A stretch of DNA of 64,000 bases from Motiliproteus sp036964625 (GTDB taxonomy: Bacteria > Pseudomonadota > Gammaproteobacteria > Pseudomonadales > Balneatricaceae). The stretch covers positions 1 through 64,000 of the forward strand of contig JBALTG010000004.1 in the NCBI GenBank assembly GCA_036964625.1. Direction: 5' to 3'. The translations under genes were made by a program, and so were the position numbers. Below, one piece after another: positions 16,894 through 26,755 of the stretch (the stretch's first letter is position 1; each line of letters starts with the position of its first letter). Under the pieces are notes generated by a model, which saw only the letters and a list, made by a program, of their open reading frames with translations, ran no database searches and was not told the DNA's origin.

Positions 16894-17649
16894 CTAGGTG
16901 CGACGCAAAGCATTTTCAGGCTTTGGTTGTTCTATTTCGACATTAGGTAACTGCCCCCAGTGCCCTTCGATCAGCAGTTGTATGGGCTGATAATCGGCTT
17001 TGTAGGCCATTTTTTGGCAATCCTTGATCCAGTACCCCAGATAAAGGTAGGGCAGACCCTCTAGATGGGCCTGTTGGATCATTCTAAGTATAGCCAGTTT
17101 GCCCAGGCTGCGGTGCGGCTGATCGGGATCAAAGAAGGTGTAGATTGCCGATATCCCCTGCTCAAGGTAATCCACCACCGCGACGCCCAGCAGGGTCTGA
17201 TCGTGCCGGAACTCGATAAATCGGGTGTTGTAACGGGTTTGCACCAGAAACGATTCAAACTGTTCTTTGCTGCTGGGATGCATGTCTCCATCATGATGGC
17301 GGACACGTATATAACGCTCATAAAGCGCGTAGTATTCATCGGTATAGGCGGGCGCCCGGGAACAGGTAAGAAGATCCTGGTTGAGCCTGAGGACCCGTTT
17401 CTGACTTTTGCTGGGGCGAAATAGCGCGACAGGGATTCGGGCAGAGATGCAGGCACTGCAGTTTTGGCAATGCGGGCGGTAGATATGATTGCCGCTACGC
17501 CGAAAGCCCAGGTCGGATAGTCTGCTGTAGTTGTTTTTGTCCAGAAGGGCGTCGGGATCGACAAAGATCGTTTTGGCCCGCCGGTTTTCCAAATAGCTGC
17601 AGCTATGTTCCGGTGTTGCGTAAAACTGGAGTTGCTGTAAGTCAGTCAT
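16894..17649 (-). CDS. bpt: Aspartate/glutamate leucyltransferase
   Basis: A 251-residue protein of the Bpt/ATE1-like family. It has the N-terminal Cys blocks (HSCSYLENRRAKT, and CQNCSACISARIPV), the Arg/Lys-rich region RPSKSQKRVLRLN, and a C-terminal GNAT-like part with YLYLGYWIKDCQKMAYKADY. Bpt adds Leu to proteins starting with Asp or Glu, creating ClpS-recognised N-degrons. It lies directly downstream of aat on the minus strand. The start region and aat stop are separated by a short spacer containing TAGCAGTCTGTCG, the end sequence of the hairpin repeats. Confidence 0.93.
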   Translation of the reverse strand: MTDLQQLQFYATPEHSCSYLENRRAKTIFVDPDALLDKNNYSRLSDLGFRRSGNHIYRPHCQNCSACISARIPVALFRPSKSQKRVLRLNQDLLTCSRAPAYTDEYYALYERYIRVRHHDGDMHPSSKEQFESFLVQTRYNTRFIEFRHDQTLLGVAVVDYLEQGISAIYTFFDPDQPHRSLGKLAILRMIQQAHLEGLPYLYLGYWIKDCQKMAYKADYQPIQLLIEGHWGQLPNVEIEQPKPENALRRT

Positions 17650-17667
17650 GCCTAGCAGTCTGTCGAT

Positions 17668-18360
17668 TCATGAGGTGAACTCCCAGCAATGTGATTGCGG
17701 CCTGTCGATGTTGCGGTTTAACAGCTCAATAAATTCGCTTCTGGGTACTTCCCCGGCACCCAGCGATTTGAGGTGTTCGCTGTGAATCTGACAGTCTATT
17801 AAAGCATAGTCCCAACGTTTGAGTTGTTCGACCAGGGTGACAAATCCTATTTTTGACGCGTTGCTGACCCTGCTGAACATCGACTCGCCAAAAAACGTCT
17901 TGCCGATGGCCAGCCCGTAGAGCCCGCCCACCAGTTGCTCTTGCTGCCAGACCTCTACCGAGTGTGCCACGCCCTGCTGGTGCAGGCGTAGGTAAGCCTG
18001 TTGCATCTCGCTCGAGATCCAGGTGCCGTTGGCGTCGCAGCGAGGGGCTGCGCAGGCGTCGATAACCGCGCTGAAGCACGTGTTAAGGCTGACCCTAAGG
18101 CGCTGCTGGCGCATTAGCTTGCGCAAGCTGCGGGATACGTGCAACTGCTCGGGTTTGAGGATGCAGCGAGGGTCCGGGCTCCACCATAGAATGGGTTGGG
18201 ATTCATCGAACCAGGGAAATATCCCGTTACGGTAAGCCTGGATCAGGCGCGCGGGGCTTAAGTCGCCGCCCACAGCCAGCAGGCCATCGGGGTCGGTCAG
18301 TGCGCGCTCCACAGGCGGGAACCGGGTGTTGTCGGGGGCTAGCCAAATAATCTGGGTCAT
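17668..18360 (-). CDS. aat: Leucyl/phenylalanyl-tRNA--protein transferase
   Basis: A 230-residue protein with the Aat blocks: GLLAVGGDLSPARLIQAYRN, GIFPWFDESQPILWWSPDPR, VEVWQQEQLVGGLYGLAIG and FFGESMFSRVSNASKIGF. It transfers Leu or Phe to N-terminal Lys or Arg, making a ClpS ligand. Upstream of it a hairpin separates it from trxB on the same strand. Confidence 0.97.
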   Translation of the reverse strand: MTQIIWLAPDNTRFPPVERALTDPDGLLAVGGDLSPARLIQAYRNGIFPWFDESQPILWWSPDPRCILKPEQLHVSRSLRKLMRQQRLRVSLNTCFSAVIDACAAPRCDANGTWISSEMQQAYLRLHQQGVAHSVEVWQQEQLVGGLYGLAIGKTFFGESMFSRVSNASKIGFVTLVEQLKRWDYALIDCQIHSEHLKSLGAGEVPRSEFIELLNRNIDRPQSHCWEFTS

Positions 18361-18371
18361 CGCTCAGATGG

Positions 18372-18399
18372 TTACGGGCAGAGGGGGCTCTGCCCGTAA
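18372..18399 (-). terminator. Perfect 12-bp-arm hairpin between trxB and aat
   Basis: TTACGGGCAGAG and CTCTGCCCGTAA flank a four-base loop, five bases after the trxB stop. No T-run follows on either strand, so it may be an mRNA 3'-end stabiliser or weak terminator. Confidence 0.6.
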
Positions 18400-18403
18400 T
18401 CAT

Positions 18404-19360
18404 TTACTTGCCGAGGTTGTCTAAGAAGCGCTCGGCATCGAGCGCGGCCATACAGCCGAATCCTGCAGAAGTAACCGCCTGGCGGTAGACCTGATCGGCT
18501 ACGTCGCCAGCAGCAAAGACTCCGGGGATGCTGGTTTGGGTCGCGTTACCTTTGAGGCCGCTCTGAATCGACAGGTAGCCGCCTTTCATCTCCAGTTGGC
18601 CGGTAAAGATTTCGGTGTTGGGCGTGTGGCCGATAGCGATGAACGCCCCCATCGTTTCGAGTTCTTTGGTTACGCCGGTGTTGACGTTTTTGATGCGCAC
18701 CCCGGTGACGCCCATGTCATCGCCAAGGATCTCATCAATACTATGATTCCACTCGATATTGATATTGCCGTTGGCAACCTTTTGCATCAGGTGGTCCTGC
18801 AGAATTTTCTCTGAGCGCAGGCTGTCACGGCGGTGGATCAGGGTGACTTCGGCGGCGATGTTGGAGAGGTAGATCGCCTCTTCAACGGCTGTGTTGCCGC
18901 CGCCAACAACCACGACTTTCTGATTGCGATAGAAGAAGCCATCACAGGTGGCGCAGGCGCTGACCCCTTTGCCCTTGTAAGCTTCTTCTGAATCAAGGCC
19001 CAGGTACATGGCCGATGCGCCGGTGGCGATGATCAGGGCATCGCAGGTATAGGTGGCACTGTCGCCGATCAGGGTGAAGGGCCGTTCGGTTAGCTTGACG
19101 GTGTGGACATGGTCGTACTGGATCTCAGTGTCAAAGCGCTCCGCATGCTTTTGCATCCGCTGCATCAGTTCAGGCCCTTGTACGCCTTCATGATCGCCGG
19201 GCCAGTTGTCGACGTCGGTGGTTGTGGTCAGTTGGCCGCCAGCCTGGATGCCGGTAATTAGCAGTGGCTTCAGGTTGGCGCGGGCAGCGTAAACGGCAGC
19301 GGTGTATCCGGCAGGTCCTGATCCCAGTACGATCAGTCGGGCGTGTTTGGTTTCGCTCAT
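18404..19360 (-). CDS. trxB: Thioredoxin-disulfide reductase
   Basis: A 318-residue flavoprotein. It has the FAD motif GSGPAGYTAAVYAARA, the redox CATC in SACATCDGFFYR, the NADPH motif VGGGNTAVEEAIYLS and the C-terminal FAD block VFAAGDVADQVYRQA. It reduces thioredoxin with NADPH in the cytoplasm. Its promoter shares the 216-base gap with the divergent ftsK. Confidence 0.98.
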   Translation of the reverse strand: MSETKHARLIVLGSGPAGYTAAVYAARANLKPLLITGIQAGGQLTTTTDVDNWPGDHEGVQGPELMQRMQKHAERFDTEIQYDHVHTVKLTERPFTLIGDSATYTCDALIIATGASAMYLGLDSEEAYKGKGVSACATCDGFFYRNQKVVVVGGGNTAVEEAIYLSNIAAEVTLIHRRDSLRSEKILQDHLMQKVANGNINIEWNHSIDEILGDDMGVTGVRIKNVNTGVTKELETMGAFIAIGHTPNTEIFTGQLEMKGGYLSIQSGLKGNATQTSIPGVFAAGDVADQVYRQAVTSAGFGCMAALDAERFLDNLGK

Positions 19361-19576
19361 GAGCTATCTCTGTGGCTGTCTTCAGGGTGTGTTAATCAAC
19401 TGGCGCTAATCTTAATCGAATTTTTTACGGTTGTGGAATTCGGTGCAAGATCTGCTAATAAAATTTGGTACTGAGCTTATTCTCTTGAAAAGAGACCTGT
19501 TGGTGTAGATGGCTGTGATCAGCAGTGTCAAAATATGTTACTTTCCCGTTTTTGAACCAAGAGTAGCGGCAGCAGT

Positions 19577-22078
19577 ATGACCGAACGTCAGGCATTTATG
19601 GAGTTCATTTCCCGCATCACTAAGGAAGGTGGTCTTATTGTATTGCTTTTTGGGTGCAGCTTTTTGCTGTTGGCGCTCTGTACGTTTGATCCCCTTGATC
19701 CTGGTTGGTCGCATTTGGGTTATACCGGTTCTATCCGCAATGCGGGGGGCGCGAGCGGCGCTTGGCTGGCTGATTTTAGTTTTTCGATGCTGGGCTATAT
19801 GGCGTTTGTATTGCCGTTGATGCTGACCTATCGCGTCTGGCGTTTTTTGCGTCAATTGCAGCGACGCTGGCATATCGCCTTGCCTTATCTGTTGCTGCGC
19901 GTGCTGGGTGGCGTGCTTGTTATCGGTGCGGGCGCAGCGCTGGCGGCTATTCATTCGGATAATCAGTGGTTGGGGCTGCCTTTCGATGCAGGCGGGGTCG
20001 CGGGCTTGTCATTGGCCAAGATGGCGTTGCAGTCATTGGGGGTGATTGGCTCCACGCTGGTGTTGTTGGGCGTGCTGCTGCTGGGGATAACCTTTTATAC
20101 CGATCTGTCCTGGTTTCGGTTGGCGCAAACGATAGGGGCTATGTTGCTTGCGGCAGTGGCGGGGTTGTCTCAGCTTGGCAGGGGCGCGCGCACTACGGTC
20201 CAGCAAAGCATTAATCGTGCGGCGGATGCGCGTTCTCAAGCGGCTGCGGATAACTCTACGCAACCCATTATTTCAGCCGTTCATGCTAACAGTACTGCGC
20301 GCTTGGTTAAGAAGGAGCGCGTGATCACGGAGGCTCACGCCAGTCCGGTGAGTGAGCCGAATGCCCGGGTGCTTTCAGCGGTGGTGGACGATGCGCCATC
20401 CGACTCCGCGGTGCTGGATGAGCTGTCGTCTCTGGATCTAAATACCCGTGCACAGCCATCAGCCAGGCCTAAAGAGCTTAAGATCGTTCCTCTGTCGGAA
20501 ACGATGAGTGCTATCGATGAGTCCGATTCCGACCCGGTCTCGTCGAACTCCTCACCTTCTAAGCCAGGAGGGGCATTAAAGCAGCTTCCCAAAGTCGCCT
20601 TGCTCGATCCACCTGAAGCAAAAACAGCGCTAGGCTATAGCGCCGAGCAGTTAGAGGTGATGTCACGGTTGTTGGAGGCCAAGCTGAAAGATTTCGGTGT
20701 TGTTGCTGAAGTCGTCGAGGTTAATCCGGGGCCGGTGATTACGCGCTTCGAGATCTCTCCCGCGCCGGGTACCAAGGTCAGCAAGATTACTAATCTGTCC
20801 AAGGATCTGGCACGCTCAATGGCGGTGATGAGCGTGCGGGTGGTGGAGGTGATTGCCGGAAAGTCGGTAGTGGGGATTGAGATCCCGAACGAAAATCGCG
20901 AGATGGTACGGTTGCGCGAAGTGCTTGATGCGCCTGTCTACACCCAAGCCTCTTCCCGGCTGAGTCTGGGGTTGGGTAATGATATTGCCGGTAATCCGGT
21001 GGTGGTGAATCTGGCCAAAATGCCCCATCTGCTGGTGGCAGGTACGACCGGGTCGGGCAAGTCGGTGGGGGTCAATGCGATGATATTGAGTTTGCTGTAC
21101 AAGGCGACCCCTGATGAAGTGCGGTTGATGATGGTCGATCCGAAGATGTTGGAGCTATCGATCTATGACGGTATTCCGCATCTGTTGACGCCGGTCATTA
21201 CCGATATGAAAGATGCGGCTACCGGGCTGCGCTGGTGTGTGGCAGAGATGGAGCGGCGCTATAAGTTGCTATCCAAGATGGGGGTGCGCAACCTGGCCGG
21301 CTTCAACGACAAGGTTCGTGACGCCCAGGCTCGGGGTGAGCCGCTACTGGATCCTCTGTGGAAGCCGCTGGAGCAGGGGTTCGATGAGCATGCTCCGGCC
21401 CCTGAGTTAGAAACACTCCCATTTATTGTGGTGGTGGTCGACGAATTTGCCGATATGATGATGATCGTCGGCAAGAAGGTGGAAGAACTGATCGCGCGGA
21501 TTGCGCAGAAGGCGCGGGCGGCCGGGATTCACCTGATACTGGCCACGCAGCGACCTTCGGTCGATGTGATCACCGGTTTGATCAAGGCTAACGTACCGAC
21601 CCGGATTGCGTTTCAAGTCTCATCTCGGATTGACTCGCGGACTATCCTGGATCAGGGCGGTGCTGAAAATCTGTTAGGTAATGGAGACATGCTCTATCTT
21701 CCTGCGGGCAGTAGTATGCCGGTGCGGGTGCATGGCGCTTTTGTCAGCGATGATGAAGTACACCGTACCGTAGAAGCCTGGAAAAAATGGGGGCCGGCCA
21801 ACTTCGTTGAAGAGATATTGATGGAGTCGGTGGATATGGATGCCACGGGAGGCGGCGGTTCATTTGAAGATGAGCTGGATCCGCTGTATGACCAGGCTGT
21901 TGCTTTCGTCACTCAAACTCGACGAGCGTCGGTTTCGTCGGTGCAGAGGAAATTTAAGATCGGCTACAACCGTTCAGCGCGTATGGTTGAATCGATGGAG
22001 GCGGCAGGTGTTGTCAGCGAGCCTGGTCATAATGGGGGTCGGGAAGTTTTGGCACCACCACCGGTTGGAGTGAATTGA
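19577..22078 (+). CDS. ftsK: DNA translocase FtsK
   Basis: An 833-residue protein. The N-terminal part has four to five membrane segments within the first 200 residues. A Ser/Ala-rich linker follows (about 210-345), then the alpha domain, the RecA-like motor with GTTGSGKSVGVN and FIVVVVDEFADMMM, and the C-terminal gamma winged helix (FVTQTRRASVSSVQRKFKIG) that reads KOPS. FtsK couples septation to chromosome-dimer resolution at dif. The linker is short relative to E. coli. The stop overlaps the lolA start by one base. Confidence 0.97.
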   Translation: MTERQAFMEFISRITKEGGLIVLLFGCSFLLLALCTFDPLDPGWSHLGYTGSIRNAGGASGAWLADFSFSMLGYMAFVLPLMLTYRVWRFLRQLQRRWHIALPYLLLRVLGGVLVIGAGAALAAIHSDNQWLGLPFDAGGVAGLSLAKMALQSLGVIGSTLVLLGVLLLGITFYTDLSWFRLAQTIGAMLLAAVAGLSQLGRGARTTVQQSINRAADARSQAAADNSTQPIISAVHANSTARLVKKERVITEAHASPVSEPNARVLSAVVDDAPSDSAVLDELSSLDLNTRAQPSARPKELKIVPLSETMSAIDESDSDPVSSNSSPSKPGGALKQLPKVALLDPPEAKTALGYSAEQLEVMSRLLEAKLKDFGVVAEVVEVNPGPVITRFEISPAPGTKVSKITNLSKDLARSMAVMSVRVVEVIAGKSVVGIEIPNENREMVRLREVLDAPVYTQASSRLSLGLGNDIAGNPVVVNLAKMPHLLVAGTTGSGKSVGVNAMILSLLYKATPDEVRLMMVDPKMLELSIYDGIPHLLTPVITDMKDAATGLRWCVAEMERRYKLLSKMGVRNLAGFNDKVRDAQARGEPLLDPLWKPLEQGFDEHAPAPELETLPFIVVVVDEFADMMMIVGKKVEELIARIAQKARAAGIHLILATQRPSVDVITGLIKANVPTRIAFQVSSRIDSRTILDQGGAENLLGNGDMLYLPAGSSMPVRVHGAFVSDDEVHRTVEAWKKWGPANFVEEILMESVDMDATGGGGSFEDELDPLYDQAVAFVTQTRRASVSSVQRKFKIGYNRSARMVESMEAAGVVSEPGHNGGREVLAPPPVGVN

Positions 22079-22701
22079 TGAGATTTATTATGAGAACTTG
22101 GGTGTTAGTGGGGTTTGTTCTGATCAGCACAGGGGTTCAGGCAGAAACGGCAGCGAACAATTTAAATCGATTATTGAGTCAGCTGTCCAGTCTGTCGGCG
22201 ACCTTTGAGCAGCTGGTGCTTGATGGCAGCGGTAATCGACTGCAGCAGGTTAATGGCGAGATGGTTCTGGCGCGCCCCGGAAAGTTTTATTGGCGTACTG
22301 AAGAGCCTTTCCCGCAGTTGCTGGTGTCTGATGGGCAGACATTGTGGTTGTATGATCAGGATCTGGAGCAGGTTACGCGTCAATCGGTTGATCAGAAGTT
22401 GAGTAACACCCCCGCGTTACTGCTGAGCGGAAACCTGGATGGCTTAGAGGAAACCTTTGAGGTGCTGGGGCCGGTAGTGGGCGATTCTGGCGAGTACCGG
22501 CTTATACCGACCAAGGCTGATGCGCTCTTTGTGATGCTACGGCTGATATTTGAGGCGGGTTTGCCGGTGGAGATGCAGCTTGAAGATAGTCTTGGTCAGA
22601 AAACCGGTATTCATTTCAGCGATATTTCGGTGAATCTTGGGGTTGACGACGCGCTGTTTGAGTTTGTGCTGCCTGCGGGCGTTGATTTGATCACCGAGTA
22701 A
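22078..22701 (+). CDS. lolA: Outer-membrane lipoprotein carrier protein LolA
   Basis: A 207-residue periplasmic protein with a signal peptide (hydrophobic core MRTWVLVGFVLISTGVQAE). The mature part has the LolA pattern: FEQLVLDGSGNRLQQVNGEM, KFYWRTEEPFPQLLVSDGQT, LWLYDQDLEQV. It shuttles lipoproteins from LolCDE to LolB. The start ATG 22078 overlaps the ftsK TGA; ATG 22090 is an alternative that still leaves a signal peptide. rarA begins eight bases after its stop. Confidence 0.95.
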   Translation: MRFIMRTWVLVGFVLISTGVQAETAANNLNRLLSQLSSLSATFEQLVLDGSGNRLQQVNGEMVLARPGKFYWRTEEPFPQLLVSDGQTLWLYDQDLEQVTRQSVDQKLSNTPALLLSGNLDGLEETFEVLGPVVGDSGEYRLIPTKADALFVMLRLIFEAGLPVEMQLEDSLGQKTGIHFSDISVNLGVDDALFEFVLPAGVDLITE

Positions 22702-22709
22702 CGCGGCTG

Positions 22710-24065
22710 ATGACCCAGGATCTCTTTCAACAGCAGGCACAGCAGGGCTATCAGCCCTTAGCGGCGCAGATGCGCCCTCATTGTCTGGACGATTATCTTG
22801 GACAGAGTCATATTCTGGGACCGGATAAGGCGTTGCGAACGGCGATAGAACTTGGCAATCCGCATTCTATGATCCTTTGGGGGCCGCCGGGCGTGGGTAA
22901 AACCACCCTGGCGCGACTGATTGCCGAGTTGACCGATGCCCACTTTGAATCGATCTCTGCGGTGCTCTCCGGGGTGAAAGAGATTCGGCTGGCGATCGAA
23001 CAGGCCCGGCTGCATCGGGCTCAATCGCAGCGCAAAACCATTCTGTTTGTCGACGAAGTGCACCGCTTTAACAAGAGCCAGCAAGATGCATTTTTGCCTT
23101 TTGTTGAAGACGGGACGGTGATTTTTATCGGTGCAACCACCGAGAACCCCTCGTTTGAACTCAATAGCGCGCTGTTGTCACGGGCGCGGGTGTATCTGCT
23201 GCGTCCGCTGGATGAGGCGGTGCTGATCGAGTTGATTGGTAAGGCTCTGACCGAGTCACGTGGGCTCGGGGGTAAAAATATCCGCATTGAAATCGATATG
23301 ATCGAGCGCTTAGCCAGGGCCGCCGATGGCGATGGCCGACGGGCGCTCAATCTGCTGGAGATCGCGGCGGACCTGGCGCGCATAGACGACGAGGTGCTGG
23401 TCGTCGATGCGATCGTGATGGAGGAGGTGCTTCAGGCTTCTGGACGTCGCTACGACAAACAGGGCGATCTGTTCTACGATCAGATCTCGGCCTTTCATAA
23501 GTCGGTGCGCGGCTCCTCGCCGGATGGCGCCCTGTACTGGTATGCGCGGATGCTCGATGGCGGTTGCGACCCGCTGTATGTCGCTAGGCGGTTAGTGGCG
23601 ATCGCCTCGGAAGATATCGGCAATGCCGATCCGCGTGCGCTGCAGATTAGCTTAAATGCCTGGGATGCGTTTGTGCGCTTGGGGCCGGCAGAGGGTAACA
23701 GGGCGATCGCGCAGGCGGTGGTGTTCTGTGCCTGTGCGCCGAAATCGAACGCCGTTTATCGTGCTTTTAATCAAGCGATGGCGGATGTTCGCGAAGACCC
23801 CTCGTACGAGGTTCCGGTGCATCTGCGTAACGCGCCAACCAGTCTGATGCAGGATCTTGGCTATGGTGAAGACTACCGTTACGCGCATGACGAGCCCAAT
23901 GGCTACGCTGCCGGTGAGAGTTACCTGCCAGAGTCGATCCAGCAGCGGCGTTACTATGCGCCGGAACCGCGGGGCCTGGAGCAGAAGATTGGTGAGAAGT
24001 TGGAGCATCTGCGAGAGCTCGATCGACACAGTGATCGCCAGCGCTATAAGCGAATGAGACCCTGA
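22710..24065 (+). CDS. rarA: Replication-associated recombination protein A (AAA+)
   Basis: A 451-residue protein of normal length. Walker A GPPGVGKTTLARLIA and Walker B ILFVDEVHRFNKSQQD are followed by sensor GATTENPSFELNSALLSR and the C-terminal tetramerisation domain (SSPDGALYWYARML, then AIASEDIGNADPRAL). RarA/MgsA acts at stalled forks with SSB and RecA. Its TGA overlaps the crcB ATG. Confidence 0.97.
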   Translation: MTQDLFQQQAQQGYQPLAAQMRPHCLDDYLGQSHILGPDKALRTAIELGNPHSMILWGPPGVGKTTLARLIAELTDAHFESISAVLSGVKEIRLAIEQARLHRAQSQRKTILFVDEVHRFNKSQQDAFLPFVEDGTVIFIGATTENPSFELNSALLSRARVYLLRPLDEAVLIELIGKALTESRGLGGKNIRIEIDMIERLARAADGDGRRALNLLEIAADLARIDDEVLVVDAIVMEEVLQASGRRYDKQGDLFYDQISAFHKSVRGSSPDGALYWYARMLDGGCDPLYVARRLVAIASEDIGNADPRALQISLNAWDAFVRLGPAEGNRAIAQAVVFCACAPKSNAVYRAFNQAMADVREDPSYEVPVHLRNAPTSLMQDLGYGEDYRYAHDEPNGYAAGESYLPESIQQRRYYAPEPRGLEQKIGEKLEHLRELDRHSDRQRYKRMRP

Positions 24066-24442
24066 TGCTGGCATTGATACTCGTCGCCTTCGGCGGTGCA
24101 TTCGGCGCTGTGGCTCGTTACTGGGTGAGCGGTTATGTGGTTAACAACACCGACCACTATCTGCCTTTGGGGACGCTGACTGTTAATGTGCTGGGGTCGA
24201 TGTTGATGGGGGTTTGCTTCGTGCTCATTATGGAAAAAGCGCAGTTGCCCCCCGCCGCTAGGCAATTGTTGATGGTGGGTTTTTTGGGCGCATTCACCAC
24301 CTTTTCGACCTTCTCTCTGGAAACGCTGGTACTGATCCAGGAAGGCCATATCTTGTCTGCTGTAATTTATATATTATTGAGCGTTTTATGCTGCATCGCC
24401 GCGCTGGCAGCCGGTTTGTGGCTGACCCGTTTATGGATTTAA
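24065..24442 (+). CDS. crcB: Fluoride efflux channel CrcB
   Basis: A 125-residue protein with four membrane helices and the family motifs GGAFGAVARYWVSGY, GTLTVNVLGSMLMG and GFLGAFTTFSTFSLET. Fluc/CrcB dimers export fluoride. Overlap with rarA leaves no room for its own leader, so no fluoride riboswitch is present. serS follows after 35 bases. Confidence 0.96.
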   Translation: MLALILVAFGGAFGAVARYWVSGYVVNNTDHYLPLGTLTVNVLGSMLMGVCFVLIMEKAQLPPAARQLLMVGFLGAFTTFSTFSLETLVLIQEGHILSAVIYILLSVLCCIAALAAGLWLTRLWI

Positions 24443-24477
24443 TTCGATTCACTCTATTGATAAGGCCATTCTGACTG

Positions 24478-25749
24478 ATGCTCGATCCGAAACTTCTCCG
24501 TACTGACCTTGCCGCCGTAACCCAGAAGCTCCTTAAGAAGGGTTACTCGTTCGATGTGGGCCTGTTTACGGCGCTCGACAACACCCGTAAGCAGCTGCAG
24601 TCGACGACTGAGCAGTTGCAGTCTGAGCGAAAATTACAGGCGACGAAAATAGGTACCGCCGCCAAGGCCGGTGAGGATATCGCACCGTTAAAGGCCGAAG
24701 GTGAGCGGATCAAGCAAGCGCTGGATAGCCTTGCCGGAGAGTATAAGCAGGTTCAGGAGCAGCTCGATGCGCTGCTTATGGGCGTTCCCAATATTCCCGA
24801 CGCTGCGGTTCCCGAAGGGGCTTCGGAAGATGACAATATTGAGCTGAGGGTCTGGGGCGAGCCGACCCAATTTGATTTTGAACCCAAAGATCACGTCGAT
24901 CTGGGAACCGCAAATGGCGGGTTGGATTTTGAAACCGCAGCTAAGATAACAGGTTCACGGTTTGCGGTGATGCGCGGTAATCTGGCCCGGCTGCATCGGG
25001 CGCTGACCCAGTTTATGCTGGATGTACAAACCCGCGAGCATGGCTACGAGGAGGTCTACGTCCCTTACCTGGTCAATGCTGAGAGCTTGCGTGGGACCGG
25101 CCAGTTGCCAAAATTCGAAGCGGATCTGTTTAAGGTCCCCGGCGATAACGATTTTTACCTGATACCAACGGCCGAAGTGCCGGTCACCAACATTGCCCGT
25201 GATCGAATATTTGAAGCCAGGGAGCTACCTTGCCGTTTTACCAGTCATACGCCTTGCTTTCGTAGCGAAGCTGGCAGCTACGGTCGTGATACTCGCGGCA
25301 TGATTCGTCAGCACCAATTCGAAAAGGTTGAGATGGTGCAGTTGGTCGAGCCGAGTCAGTCGGCCCAGGCGCTCGAGCAGCTAACCGGCCATGCCGAGGC
25401 GATCCTGCAGAAGCTGGAGCTGCCGTATCGTGTGGTGGTGCTCTGTGGTGGTGATCTGGGGTTCTCCGCGACTAAAACCTATGATTTAGAGGTTTGGTTG
25501 CCGGGGCAGCAGAAATACCGCGAGATCTCTTCGTGCAGTAATATGGGTGATTTTCAGGCGCGCAGGATGCAAGCCCGTTGGCGCAATCCGGAAACCGGAA
25601 AGCCTGAGCTGCTGCATACCCTGAACGGTTCCGGGCTGGCCGTAGGTCGTACCTTGGTGGCTGTGCTTGAGAATTATCAGACTGCAGAAGGCAAGATCCG
25701 TATTCCTGCGGTACTACAATCTTATATGGGTGGTATTGTTGAGCTGTAA
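24478..25749 (+). CDS. serS: Serine--tRNA ligase
   Basis: A 423-residue class II synthetase. An N-terminal coiled-coil arm (about 30-100) binds the long variable arm of tRNA-Ser. The catalytic core has motif 2 (CFRSEAGSYGRDTRGMIRQH) and motif 3 (LNGSGLAVGRTLVAVLENYQ). Last gene of the ftsK-lolA-rarA-crcB-serS run. Confidence 0.98.
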   Translation: MLDPKLLRTDLAAVTQKLLKKGYSFDVGLFTALDNTRKQLQSTTEQLQSERKLQATKIGTAAKAGEDIAPLKAEGERIKQALDSLAGEYKQVQEQLDALLMGVPNIPDAAVPEGASEDDNIELRVWGEPTQFDFEPKDHVDLGTANGGLDFETAAKITGSRFAVMRGNLARLHRALTQFMLDVQTREHGYEEVYVPYLVNAESLRGTGQLPKFEADLFKVPGDNDFYLIPTAEVPVTNIARDRIFEARELPCRFTSHTPCFRSEAGSYGRDTRGMIRQHQFEKVEMVQLVEPSQSAQALEQLTGHAEAILQKLELPYRVVVLCGGDLGFSATKTYDLEVWLPGQQKYREISSCSNMGDFQARRMQARWRNPETGKPELLHTLNGSGLAVGRTLVAVLENYQTAEGKIRIPAVLQSYMGGIVEL

Positions 25750-25951
25750 ATGAATGTGGTGGCTATCTGTTGATGATAACTAGCTGCAAGTTTTTAGGGA
25801 TAGCATTCGCGCGATGGATGATTTTTAGCAAGACTGTTCATAAACCCCAGTCAGCGTGCTAGTCTGTTTTGTTTGAATTAGGCACTGTAATTACGTTTTG
25901 GATTACAACTGGTTGGTTATAGTACCTGTGTTGTTGATGGCGAGACACTGA

Positions 25952-26755
25952 ATGAAATACTTGGCATCTTTGCTGCTGCTGTTTGCATTTATAGTCCCTG
26001 CGCAGGCGGACTTCTATGAAGGGCTTGAGGCGTACGAGCGAGGTGATCATGCGACTGCGCTGAAGCTGTGGCGTTCTCTGGCTATTCAGGGTAATGCCAG
26101 TGCTCAGTATGACTTGGCTCTGGTGTATCTCTCCGGTGAGGGGGTTGAAAGAGACCCGGTCAAAGCCGCGTACTGGTTGCGTAAAGCCGCGTCGCAGAAG
26201 CTATCCCGTGCTGAGGCGATGCTGGGTACCCTGTATGAACAGGGTACAGGCGTTGCTCTGAACTATATGGTGGCAGCCGAGCTCTACCATAAAGCTTCGC
26301 AGGAAGGGGATCCTCTGGGACAATATCGCTTGGGCATGCTCTACAAAGATGGCAAGGGCGTTGTTAAGGATCTGTCACAGGCGGTGCTTTGGTTGCGCCA
26401 CTCCTCCGAGCGAGGACTGGCTCCGGCGCAGCATAATTTGGGTATCATGTACTATCGGGGGCTCGGCGTCCCGCGTCGTTACAAAGAAGCGTTGAAATGG
26501 CATGGTCGTGCCGCGGAACAGGGCGATCTCGACTCTATCGTTACCCTCGGGCTGATGCACTTTAAAGGTGAGGGGGTGGATAAGGATTTCAAAGAGGCTT
26601 ACAGCTGGTGGAGCACTGCCGTGGCTGCGGGTGATGAGCAGTCCCTTAGCGCCCGGGAAGCGGTGGCTGCTATGCTCAGTGAGTCTGATCTGGCTGAGGC
26701 TCGGCGAATCGCTGAGATTAAACGCCAGCGTATCTTCCCCGGCGCGCCTAATTGA
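25952..26755 (+). CDS. Exported Sel1-repeat (TPR-like) protein
   Basis: A 267-residue protein with a signal peptide (MKYLASLLLLFAFIVPAQAD) and about five Sel1 repeats between residues 45 and 235, each with the AxYxLGxxYxxGxGVxxD pattern, for example LGMLYKDGKGVVKDLSQAVL. Such repeats scaffold protein-protein contacts in the periplasm. No partner is suggested by neighbours. The last repeat is less regular. Stand-alone gene. Confidence 0.88.
   Translation: MKYLASLLLLFAFIVPAQADFYEGLEAYERGDHATALKLWRSLAIQGNASAQYDLALVYLSGEGVERDPVKAAYWLRKAASQKLSRAEAMLGTLYEQGTGVALNYMVAAELYHKASQEGDPLGQYRLGMLYKDGKGVVKDLSQAVLWLRHSSERGLAPAQHNLGIMYYRGLGVPRRYKEALKWHGRAAEQGDLDSIVTLGLMHFKGEGVDKDFKEAYSWWSTAVAAGDEQSLSAREAVAAMLSESDLAEARRIAEIKRQRIFPGAPN

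Noticed and set aside
24000..24065. Fluoride riboswitch upstream of crcB
   Set aside because: crcB overlaps rarA, and the upstream DNA is fully coding with no riboswitch-like fold seen.
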